DNA of 8,138 bases from Cyanobacteria bacterium K_DeepCast_35m_m2_023 (GTDB lineage: Bacteria; Cyanobacteriota; Cyanobacteriia; PCC-6307; Cyanobiaceae), in contig VGQR01000071.1 of assembly GCA_016882345.1 (NCBI GenBank), forward strand, positions 1 through 8,138, written 5' to 3'. The notes under the pieces were generated by a model that worked only from the letters and a program-made list of their open reading frames with translations, had not been told where the DNA came from and made no database searches. A program made the position numbers and the translations under genes. Shown one piece after another: positions 1-5,207 of this stretch (its first letter is position 1; every line of letters starts with the position of its first letter).

Positions 1-741
1 GATGCCACCTACCTGCACGGCCGCCTGGGCAAGGCGCTGCAGGTTTGCTCCAGAGCTGTGGTGGTGGCCATGGGAGTGAACGCTGACGGCCGCCGTGAGC
101 TGCTCGGCCTCAAGGTCGGGGACAGCGAAAGCGAGGGCTTCTGGAGCGAGTTCCTGGTCTCGCTCAAACAGCGCGGTCTGAGCGGGGTCAAGCTCGTGAT
201 CAGCGACGCCCACGTGGGCCTCACCAAGGCGATCCGACGGCAGCTGCAGGGCTGCGCCTGGCAGCGCTGCCGGGTGCACTTTGCCCGCAACCTGCTGCAG
301 CGGGTGCCCAAAGCTCACCAAGGCATGGTCACGGCTGCCCTGCGCAGTGTGTTTGCCCAGGAGAGCGCTGAGGAGATCGAGTCGCGCTGGGATGACCTGG
401 CCGCCTCGCTGGCTGAGCGCTTTCCCAAGGCCACTGAGCTCATGCTGGAGGCCAAGGAGGATGTGCTGGCCTTCCGCCACTTCCCGCAGCCCCACTGGCG
501 CAAGGTCTGGAGCACCAACCTGCTGGAGCGCGTGAACGAGGAGGTCAAACGCCGCACTCGCGTGGTGGGCATTTTCCCCAACGACGCGGCCATCACCCGC
601 CTGGTGGGGGCAGTGCTGCTGGAGCAGGACGAGCACTGGCAGCTGGAGGGTCGGCGCATGTTCTCGGCCGAGAGCATGGCCGCCATCCCGCCCCTGGAGA
701 CACTGCCGGCGCAGGCCTCGCTGCAGGAAGCCGCAGCCTGA
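1..741 (+). CDS. IS256-family transposase, C-terminal part (5' cut by window edge)
   Basis: DDE transposase of the IS256/Mutator type, which cuts and moves its own insertion sequence. The reading frame is open from base 1, and the first codon is the Asp of the DATYLHGR motif, the first catalytic residue. The second Asp lies in VISDAH (bases 205-207). The catalytic Glu lies in the conserved stretch around RVNEEVKRRTRVVGIFPN (Glu at 541-543). So all three DDE residues and the intact C-terminus, ending at TGA 739-741, are visible. Family members are about 400 residues long and 246 are seen here, so roughly 150 N-terminal residues lie to the left of the window. No frameshift or stop interrupts the visible part, so the copy could be functional, but the left end cannot be judged. 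Confidence 0.95.
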   Translation, partial: DATYLHGRLGKALQVCSRAVVVAMGVNADGRRELLGLKVGDSESEGFWSEFLVSLKQRGLSGVKLVISDAHVGLTKAIRRQLQGCAWQRCRVHFARNLLQRVPKAHQGMVTAALRSVFAQESAEEIESRWDDLAASLAERFPKATELMLEAKEDVLAFRHFPQPHWRKVWSTNLLERVNEEVKRRTRVVGIFPNDAAITRLVGAVLLEQDEHWQLEGRRMFSAESMAAIPPLETLPAQASLQEAAA

Positions 742-754
742 GCCTCAGGCAAAA

Positions 755-770
755 GCGCCACTATCGGCGC
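755..770. repeat. Small hairpin just after the transposase, probably in the IS right end
   Basis: Arms GCGCC (755-759) and GGCGC (766-770) flank a six-base loop, 13 bases after the transposase stop. GC-rich palindromes in this position are common in the subterminal ends of IS256-type elements. The left end lies outside the window, so the inverted repeat and exact boundary cannot be fixed. The IS edge is probably between about 770 and 810. Confidence 0.35.
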
Positions 771-809
771 GGACCAGACAACAGCCTTAGAAATAACGAC
801 CTATCAGCA

Positions 810-840
810 CAAGCGAAAGACTTGACAAGTCATTCGCTTG
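810..840. repeat. Near-perfect 31-bp palindrome
   Basis: Two 15-base arms, 810-824 (CAAGCGAAAGACTTG) and 826-840 (CAAGTCATTCGCTTG), are separated by one base and pair at 14 of 15 positions. The single mismatch is at base 818. It lies 70 bases after the transposase stop and has no T-run, so it does not read as a simple terminator. It may be a protein-binding site, an IS target or end structure, or a remnant of an inverted duplication. Confidence 0.7.
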
Positions 841-899
841 GATTCATTGTGGAAAGACGAGGTGCATCTGTGCCTCGGGAATGACACGCCGTCATCCCA

Positions 900-922
900 C
901 CCTGATCACACTCAGATCAGGG
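900..922. repeat. Perfect 8-bp inverted repeat over the end of the ribbon-helix-helix gene
   Basis: CCCTGATC (900-907) and GATCAGGG (915-922) pair perfectly around a seven-base loop. The repeat spans the minus-strand stop codon at 914-912. No T-tract follows on either strand, so an intrinsic terminator is not well supported, although a weak 3' RNA hairpin is possible. Confidence 0.5.
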
Positions 923-1145
923 CAATCGGGCCTCGGGTTTTACACCACAAGAAGGGACGCGGCCGTTCTAACTCCAGTAGGAACGCCGCCAGCTTGCTTG
1001 GCGATTGCCCAGTCTGATCACTGCGATCAATGAGTCCCTGGTATGTCCCATGGGACAGTGTGATGACGATGCGCTTCGGGGAACGAAACTCACCGATTGG
1101 GATCGACAAGCGGTTTGGCTGGTCGTTGGTTCGCTGGTAGATCAC
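912..1145 (-). CDS. Small ribbon-helix-helix (CopG/Arc-like) DNA-binding protein
   Basis: A 77-residue protein resembling the short CopG/Arc-type ribbon-helix-helix proteins common in cyanobacteria. Residues 25-31 (RIVITLS) fit the DNA-contacting beta strand, 33-43 (GTYQGLIDRSD) the first helix, GQSPS the turn, and SKLAAFLLELE (50-60) the second helix. Such proteins act as dimeric repressors, often of their own operon or of a toxin partner. The start chosen is GTG at 1145. A TTG at residue 13 would also keep the domain. The first 20 residues and the tail after LLELE (RPRPFLWCKT onward) do not look conserved, so the ends may be altered. No toxin-like partner is visible next to it. The family is recognised by motif only and the target is unknown. 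Confidence 0.6.
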   Translation of the reverse strand: MIYQRTNDQPNRLSIPIGEFRSPKRIVITLSHGTYQGLIDRSDQTGQSPSKLAAFLLELERPRPFLWCKTRGPIALI

Positions 1146-1639
1146 AGCTACCTACACAGTTCCAAGCAAGCACTCCGTTCGCTGTAATATGTAATTTGGC
1201 CGATTTTTTTGTGCTGTTTTGACAAAGTGCTGTTTTTCAGTAACCCCTTGGGAGTCGCGCTGAACCTTGGTGAGCCCAACTAATGCTCCCTCAGGAGCCG
1301 TGCGAACCGTTGCTGCAGCTTGAATCCGCCCCTTCTAGACCTCCGTCTACTGATGTGTTACGGAACACCCCTTGGCCCAGCGGTTGAACAGTGAGCGTTG
1401 TCAGTTCAAGCTGGCCTGGATCCAGGTCCAGCGACTCCTGGTCCAAGGCATGGCCCGTGCTGTGCTGACGTCTGTCTTGTTTGCGGGCCACGGATCAGCA
1501 GTGATGGTCCCTGCAGGTGCTGGACGTTCTCCTGAATTTCCAGCCTCAACCCCCCCGCTGTTTGGTGAAGAGTGATTGAGGTGACCCCGGAATTGAAACC
1601 CCAGCCCTCAAACTTGAAGAAATCCTTAAGAGGTTGCCT
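1146..1639. other. Gene-poor spacer between the RHH gene and the first Cys-rich ORF
   Basis: No convincing gene is visible. The first part (about 1185-1240) is AT-rich with T-runs, unlike the GC-rich surroundings. It holds the ten-base direct repeat listed separately, and a 12-base BamHI-containing palindrome (CCTGGATCCAGG) occurs further on, near 1415. Short open frames on both strands (for example plus-strand 1372-1575) show no recognisable domain and uneven codon use, so they are left unannotated. Confidence 0.5.
1211..1236. promoter_or_regulatory. Ten-base direct repeat pair upstream of the RHH gene, possible operator
   Basis: GTGCTGTTTT occurs at 1211-1220 and again at 1227-1236, a 16-base period, in an AT-rich patch 66-91 bases upstream of the minus-strand RHH start. 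Ribbon-helix-helix repressors often bind short repeats in front of their own gene, so autoregulation is possible. I could not place a convincing -35/-10 pair on the minus strand here, so this is suggestion only. Confidence 0.25.
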
Positions 1640-1819
1640 GTGTTCGTGGTCTGGGCTGACAGGTGCGGCAATTGCGCCAATTACTCGGGATCCCAGCAGC
1701 CCTGCGGGTTATGCAGGGTCTGGGGCGCCGTGGTGCTTCGGGGCTCTGCCCTCACCAGGCGGTGTCCGCATTGGACCAGTCGACATGCCTCCAGTAACCC
1801 TGTCGTCACGTCTGCTTGA
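1640..1819 (+). CDS. Tiny Cys-rich putative metal-binding protein, copy 1
   Basis: A 59-residue ORF with GTG start at 1640. AAGAGG at 1628-1633 lies six bases upstream and is a good ribosome-binding site that decides this start over TTG at 1634. Cysteines sit at residues 9, 12, 22, 25 and 42: CGNC, then CGLC, then a final RRCPHW. The two CxxC pairs suggest a small zinc-ribbon-like or other metal-binding fold. The protein matches the ORF at 2011-2163 without gaps through the C-R-V-W...R-C-P-x-W-T core. That repetition is the main reason to believe the frame is coding, since a longer overlapping plus-strand frame (1572-2366) shows no family features here. I do not recognise the family and no function is assigned. 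Confidence 0.5.
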   Translation: MFVVWADRCGNCANYSGSQQPCGLCRVWGAVVLRGSALTRRCPHWTSRHASSNPVVTSA

Positions 1820-2010
1820 GCATCTCTCACCAGGCGATGCGCTCGATGATCGCGGCGGCGGGAGCCTGAGATTCGGTGATGTCCCGGTGCGCCGTGAAAG
1901 TGAGCCCATTGGCTTGATTGCAGCCAACCCGCCTTGGTGGCGACTGCTTTGCCGCAACGGGTCCTCCACTCACCGTGGACCTAGTGTGGAAGGTGAGGGC
2001 ATTGGCACAG

Positions 2011-2163
2011 ATGCCGTCTGCTGCCCGCCGTTGTGCCCGCCGCCAGAACTTCAGCAGTTGCCATGGCCTCCCTTGTGTCTGCAGGGTCTGGCAGCTGGTT
2101 GTTCCAGCATGGATGGCCATGAGCAACCGTTGTCCGATTTGGACCTATCCCACCAAGGTGTGA
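2011..2163 (+). CDS. Tiny Cys-rich putative metal-binding protein, copy 2 (diverged paralog)
   Basis: A 50-residue ORF with ATG start at 2011. Cysteines are at residues 8, 17, 22, 24 and 41. Aligned with the upstream copy, Cys8, Cys24 and Cys41 match Cys9, Cys25 and Cys42 with identical spacing (16 and 17 residues). From Cys24 to Thr44, 13 of 22 positions are identical, and C-R-V-W is encoded by the same 12 bases (TGCAGGGTCTGG). The N-F-S before the second group matches N-Y-S in copy 1. The partner of the first CxxC is Arg, and the next Cys is shifted by one, so the metal site would be incomplete or rearranged. This may be a decaying or neofunctionalised duplicate. The family is not recognised. 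Confidence 0.45.
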   Translation: MPSAARRCARRQNFSSCHGLPCVCRVWQLVVPAWMAMSNRCPIWTYPTKV

Positions 2164-2219
2164 CGATTGGGGCGCCATCTCGTACTTGTGCGATGTCTCT
2201 GGTCCCCCGCTGGCGCTTC

Positions 2220-2366
2220 ATGACTGATGAGGCGAAGGAGCTGACGAAGCGAACTGCAGTGTCTGCCTTGGTCGTTCTGGCTGTGCTGCTTCTTTTCAGG
2301 GCGCTGCTGCCGTGGGTGCTGCTGGTAGTGGTGGTTTGGTGGATTTGGAAGGCCCTCAACCGCTGA
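2220..2366 (+). CDS. 48-residue single-span membrane protein, unknown function
   Basis: ATG at 2220 to TGA at 2366. Residues 1-11 are charged (MTDEAKELTKR). Residues 13-43 are one or two very hydrophobic stretches (SALVVLAVLLLF, then LLPWVLLVVVVWWIW) separated by R-A-L-L-P, and the end is K-A-L-N-R. The layout suggests a small hairpin or single-span membrane peptide with a cytoplasmic N-terminus, similar in style to many unnamed picocyanobacterial mini-proteins. The open frame continues upstream to 1572, but that extension is low in family-like features and overlaps the two Cys-rich ORFs, so I start at the Met directly before the charged segment. No clear Shine-Dalgarno sequence is present, which is common in cyanobacteria. 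AccGCT/AGCGGT arms overlap the stop codon. Confidence 0.55.
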   Translation: MTDEAKELTKRTAVSALVVLAVLLLFRALLPWVLLVVVVWWIWKALNR

Positions 2367-2412
2367 AGCGGTGTTGGTGAAGGCGCCATCCTGTGGCTCT
2401 GCGCTCCCCAAC

Positions 2413-2439
2413 AAAAAAGCGGACCCGACCAGGACCGCT
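2413..2439 (-). terminator. Intrinsic terminator-like hairpin reading leftward
   Basis: Read on the minus strand, arms 2439-2432 (AGCGGTCC) and 2425-2418 (GGTCCGCT) pair at 7 of 8 positions around a six-base loop. They are followed by six T's (2418-2413, the first shared with the stem). This is a reasonable rho-independent terminator for a leftward transcript. No convincing minus-strand gene lies just upstream (2440-3326), so the transcript may be a non-coding RNA or a long hupE 3' tail. Confidence 0.4.
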
Positions 2440-3326
2440 CGATGACCTCCGCCATTGTATGAAGTTCTGTAAAGCCTCTGTGGATCGGTTGTGCGCGGAT
2501 CTGCGGGCTCCGCCAGGCCCCAGGAGGGCGCCTGGCTCAGTTGCCGCTGGTGCGCATTGGTCAGCAAGGCCCGGCGTGATGCCTTCAACGCCATGCATGG
2601 AGTCCACCTGCCGTTCTTGGGACATGCGTTTTGAAGTGTGAGGAGTAGTGGCGTCGCCAGAGACGTCCCCCTTCGCTGCCCATGGCACCTTATCTGCCGA
2701 ACATGCACTCGACCTTCGTCTCAACTTGGTTGCTGTGAGCTCCCAGCCGACACAGGACTGAGTTTCAATGACTAGCAGCGGGTCTGGCGTGTCTGCAACT
2801 GTTGTTGGAGATCTCGATTCTGAAACCGTAGAGAGCAGAATTTCGAAATGGATTCGACCTCGATTGCGATCGGTTGGCGAGTGAGGCTGATTGCTTGAAG
2901 CCTACCCTGGGCTGATTGATCCAAGATGCCGACTATGGTTGGCACCACTTCAGTGGTGTTCTCATCACTCATGTGGGGATAGTCGTGAGACCTTTCGCCA
3001 AAGTGTCTCTCAGCTATGGGCAATTCTTCTCGTTATCGGTGTATGGGATTGCTTTAATGGTGCATTACAAGCGGCAATCGAGGATTCAAGCAATCAGTGT
3101 GGTCTGCGTGAGAAAAGTTACCCCTGAAAGCCCCATCGCCCTGGCTTATGCCATATCCGCTGCAGGATTGACTGGAGCTACAGTTAAGCCTGCCGATGTG
3201 GTTGAACGATTGTCTTGATGAGCCGGGGCTGGATGTCTCACTTGCTGCCTCGCCATCGTCGCGCTGACGCGCAATAGCCCGGTACTTCTGTGTGTGCAAC
3301 CCAACGCATGGGGACGTATGGCAGCT
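2440..3326. other. About 890 bases without a supported gene
   Basis: Short open frames on both strands (for example plus 2916-3218 and minus 2772-3023) have no recognisable domain, no good ribosome-binding site and inconsistent codon use. The stretch around 2770-3220 is less GC-rich than its surroundings. Local structures include a CACCACT/AGTGGTG inverted repeat near 2945-2960 and an 11-base sequence on the minus strand (2646-2636) identical to the core of the cyanobacterial sRNA Yfr1. The region may be decayed accessory DNA or carry small RNAs. Confidence 0.45.
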
Positions 3327-3953
3327 TCAGGCTGCTGCAGCTACGTTTCCCGTGGCCAGGGCTAAGGGCGCCAGGGCCAACCCCGTACCAAGCAACAGCA
3401 GGACTGCCGCACAGACCTGACCCCAAAGCAGGGGCAGGCGTTTCAGCAGTAGGTAGGTGGAACCGCAGACCAGGGCTGAGCTGAATAGTGCGCCCCCCCA
3501 CCACAGCATGGCGTTGCTGCCTTGCGGGGCCTCGAGGCCGTGCAACAGCGCATGCATGCCGACACCGGCGGCAACAACTGTGCAGGCGAGTCGGTTGAGC
3601 AGGGCGCGTTGGCTTGCCGCGCTGATGCGGGTGGCCAACAGTGTCATCGAAGCCACGGCTGAGATGCTGAGTGCCGCCAGCACTTCGGCGGTGCCGACGC
3701 TGATGCCGCTGCTGCCGATGGCTGCGCCGACCATGGCTCCCGCCAGGGCCCACACCACTAACTGCATGCTGATCAACGCCGCGGCCCCACCCACGGCCAC
3801 CAACATCAGCAGGTGATCGAGGCCGAGCAGCGGGTGCGTGACTCCCCCAATGAGCCCCACGGCAGCGTTGCCATGGGCCAGGGCCGGATGGCTGCCTAAA
3901 AGCACGGCTGTGCCTGCCGCGAAGGCCAGCAGGGGTGATGCGAGGCGTTTCAT
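3327..3953 (-). CDS. HupE/UreJ family membrane protein, putative nickel/cobalt transporter
   Basis: A 208-residue membrane protein of the usual HupE/UreJ length. Residues 1-26 form a signal peptide (MKRLASPLLAF..., ending P-A-L-A), so the mature protein would begin at His27. The family signature HPLLGLDHLL is at residues 40-49, with H40, D46 and H47 the likely metal-handling residues. About six hydrophobic spans follow, with another His cluster (GMHALLHGLE) in a later helix. Family members are thought to bring Ni or Co into the cell for hydrogenase, urease, Ni-SOD or cobalamin. Which metal applies here cannot be read from sequence. The open frame extends 32 codons upstream, but the ATG at 3953 directly precedes the signal peptide and avoids overlapping the oxygenase gene 31 bases upstream. 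The two genes are probably co-transcribed. No riboswitch was seen. Confidence 0.85.
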   Translation of the reverse strand: MKRLASPLLAFAAGTAVLLGSHPALAHGNAAVGLIGGVTHPLLGLDHLLMLVAVGGAAALISMQLVVWALAGAMVGAAIGSSGISVGTAEVLAALSISAVASMTLLATRISAASQRALLNRLACTVVAAGVGMHALLHGLEAPQGSNAMLWWGGALFSSALVCGSTYLLLKRLPLLWGQVCAAVLLLLGTGLALAPLALATGNVAAAA

Positions 3954-3984
3954 GGGGATGTTGCGTGGGGACCCACCGTCTCCA

Positions 3985-4617
3985 CTATGGCTGGTGTAGG
4001 CGCGCCAGATAGGCATCCAGCGTGCCCGCATTGATCCAGCCGGTCGCAATGGTTTTGCTGGCGGTGCTGCAGACCCGGCCGCGGTGGACGTGGCTTATCC
4101 CGGCTGGGAAGATCGCCAGCTGGCCTTTGATCGCCTCAATGTGGCGCTCCTGCCACAGAAATTCGGTGCCGCCGTCGCTGACGTCGTTGCAGTACAGGAT
4201 CCAGGCCAGGACTCGCTGGTTTGGCTCGGTGGCGTCGCTGGCCGTGCTCCAGTCGCAGTGCCAAGCCTTGAACCCTTCGCCTGGTGCGTAGTGCTGAATG
4301 TTGAACAGCGGTGGGATGAACAGGCTCTGTTCGGGACACACCTGGGCGAAGAGCGGGCGTTCCTTCAGGTAACGCTCCAGCCCTGCGTTGACCGCCCTCA
4401 GGATGGTCTGGGCCAGGCCATGGGACTCGGGGTCGCTGCGATCGATCGCCACCAGCGAGATGTCGGTCGAAATCTTCTGTGTTGTGTGTTCGCCCGCTCC
4501 GCCAAAGCTGGCACCGCGTTGGTGGAGGTCCTGGCGGCGCTGATAAAAGTCAACGATCACATCGGCCAGCTGAGCAAAGCCCGAATTGTGATAAGCGGCG
4601 ATGAGATCGATGGCCAC
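3985..4617 (-). CDS. 2-oxoglutarate- and Fe(II)-dependent oxygenase (prolyl-hydroxylase-like)
   Basis: A 210-residue soluble enzyme of the 2OG-Fe(II) oxygenase superfamily, which couples oxidation of 2-oxoglutarate to succinate with hydroxylation of a substrate. The iron facial triad is visible: H120 and D122 (WHCDWS) and H178 (SHVHRG). K188, ten residues after H178, has the spacing of the 2OG-binding basic residue in prolyl 4-hydroxylases. Between them, RVLAWILYCND and GGTEFLW form the expected core strands. The start is GTG at 4617. The frame stays open further upstream without a better start or clear ribosome-binding site. The gene precedes hupE on the same strand with a 31-base gap. The substrate is unknown, and protein, small-molecule or natural-product hydroxylation are all possible. 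Confidence 0.85.
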   Translation of the reverse strand: MAIDLIAAYHNSGFAQLADVIVDFYQRRQDLHQRGASFGGAGEHTTQKISTDISLVAIDRSDPESHGLAQTILRAVNAGLERYLKERPLFAQVCPEQSLFIPPLFNIQHYAPGEGFKAWHCDWSTASDATEPNQRVLAWILYCNDVSDGGTEFLWQERHIEAIKGQLAIFPAGISHVHRGRVCSTASKTIATGWINAGTLDAYLARLHQP

Positions 4618-4655
4618 GATGTCAACAGAGCAAGAATTAAAGGGGGCGTCAACTG

Positions 4656-4817
4656 ATTGAGTATGTCGTTTGTTTGCTAATTTTCGGTGGCATTATCATC
4701 TTCGCCTTTGGTCTGCAGGTCAGGTTCGTGCAGTACTGGGTGATGGTCATTGCATGGGTTGATGGTCGCGCAACGGCGACGGACTCAGGCTCCTCAGCAG
4801 ACATCTGCTCGTCTTGA
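4656..4817 (+). CDS. Possible 53-residue single-span membrane peptide with ATT start
   Basis: An open frame begins after a TAA at 4638 and ends at TGA 4815-4817. There is no ATG, GTG or TTG near its front. The best-placed start is ATT at 4656, nine bases after a purine-rich AAAGGGGG (4639-4646) that would serve as ribosome-binding site. A TTG at 4674 is the alternative. Residues 3-20 (YVVCLLIFGGIIIFAFGL) form a membrane span, followed by Q-V-R-F-V-Q-Y-W and a polar Ser/Thr/Asp-rich tail. It diverges from the oxygenase gene with only 38 bases between the starts. It may be a real mini-protein, or a gene whose ATG has mutated. Confidence 0.35.
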   Translation: MEYVVCLLIFGGIIIFAFGLQVRFVQYWVMVIAWVDGRATATDSGSSADICSS

Positions 4818-5093
4818 CGTGTTGGCCACTCCTCAAGGTTGGATGAGCGGCCCTAGTCTTTGGCAAGGGCGATAAGGTCGATCACCTCGAAAGCCTCGAG
4901 TTTCGCCATGGCCTGAACAAGCGGCCTTCAGGCATGTGATGAAAGTCTGGAGGTCGTCACTGCACATCGCGCTGACCTGTCCTTTGGTGGCTGTAAGCTA
5001 GCAGTGATCAAGGATTGCGTCTGCTGTTGTTTGTCGCCACTGCAGCGACAATCTCAGAGGCGACGTCTTCTGCACAACTGCACCATTGTTTTT
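4818..5093. other. Spacer holding the Nif11-like remnant
   Basis: Apart from the possible Nif11-like remnant at 4853-4967 no gene is supported. A TGCA-CAAC-TGCA mini-hairpin occurs near 5071-5082, before a T-rich run. It is too short to call a terminator. Confidence 0.4.
4853..4967 (-). pseudogene. Frameshifted remnant of a Nif11-like leader peptide gene
   Basis: Two minus-strand frames together resemble the Nif11 domain found in cyanobacterial peptide precursors. From ATG 4967 the first frame reads MCSDDLQTFITCLKA, matching the N-terminal helix (D-L-x-x-F-L-x-x-x-K). A +1-shifted frame then reads LVQAMAKLEAF followed by EVIDLIALAKD and a TAG at 4855-4853, matching the second helix that ends ...V-x-x-I-A-K. 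The frame change falls around 4915-4930. Truncation right after A-K-D removes the usual A-G-(F/Y) continuation and any core peptide. Recognition is by motif only, and a chance resemblance cannot be excluded. Confidence 0.3.
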
Positions 5094-5207
5094 ATGGGAC
5101 CTGAGTCCCCCCAGCGCCCGGCCTGGCTCAACTGGTTGATCCTGGGGATGTTCCTGTGGAGCAGCTGGCAGCTGGCCGGCCTGTGGTTCCAGCGTCTTCA
5201 CGGGTAG
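5094..5207 (+). CDS. 37-residue single-span membrane peptide, unknown function
   Basis: ATG at 5094 to TAG at 5207. A polar, Pro-rich start (MGPESPQRPAW) is followed by a Trp-rich hydrophobic segment at about residues 11-32 (LNWLILGMFLW, then WQLAGLWF) and a short basic tail (Q-R-L-H-G). Codon use is GC-rich like the neighbouring real genes. The frame is open back to 5004, but that part is Cys/Arg-rich and not gene-like. It converges with ppk2, and the last ten bases overlap the ppk2 3' end. No clear ribosome-binding site is visible. It is a plausible picocyanobacterial mini-protein but could be a chance open frame. Confidence 0.45.
   Translation: MGPESPQRPAWLNWLILGMFLWSSWQLAGLWFQRLHG

Noticed and set aside
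937..966. TTTTACACCACAAGAAGGGACG stretch resembling an IS256-type terminal repeat
   Set aside because: It lies inside the ribbon-helix-helix frame, has no matching inverted partner in the window, and points the wrong way to be the right end of the visible transposase.
1827..2126. Minus-strand ORF with HRDITES (PAS-like) and two similar A-N-x-L-T-F segments
   Set aside because: The PAS resemblance is a few residues only and there is no domain context. The internal similarity is probably a by-product of the duplication on the other strand.
1572..2366. Single 264-residue plus-strand ORF
   Set aside because: Only its last 48 residues look like protein (charged start plus membrane span). The upstream part is Pro/Gly/Cys-rich with no domain and overlaps the two Cys-rich ORFs, whose duplication supports a different frame.
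2916..3218. 100-residue plus-strand ORF with TTG start
   Set aside because: It has no domain, no ribosome-binding site and inconsistent hydrophobicity. It reads as chance open frame in lower-GC DNA.
4084..4656. Plus-strand ORF opposite the oxygenase
   Set aside because: It is an antisense shadow. The minus strand has the full iron and 2-oxoglutarate binding set.
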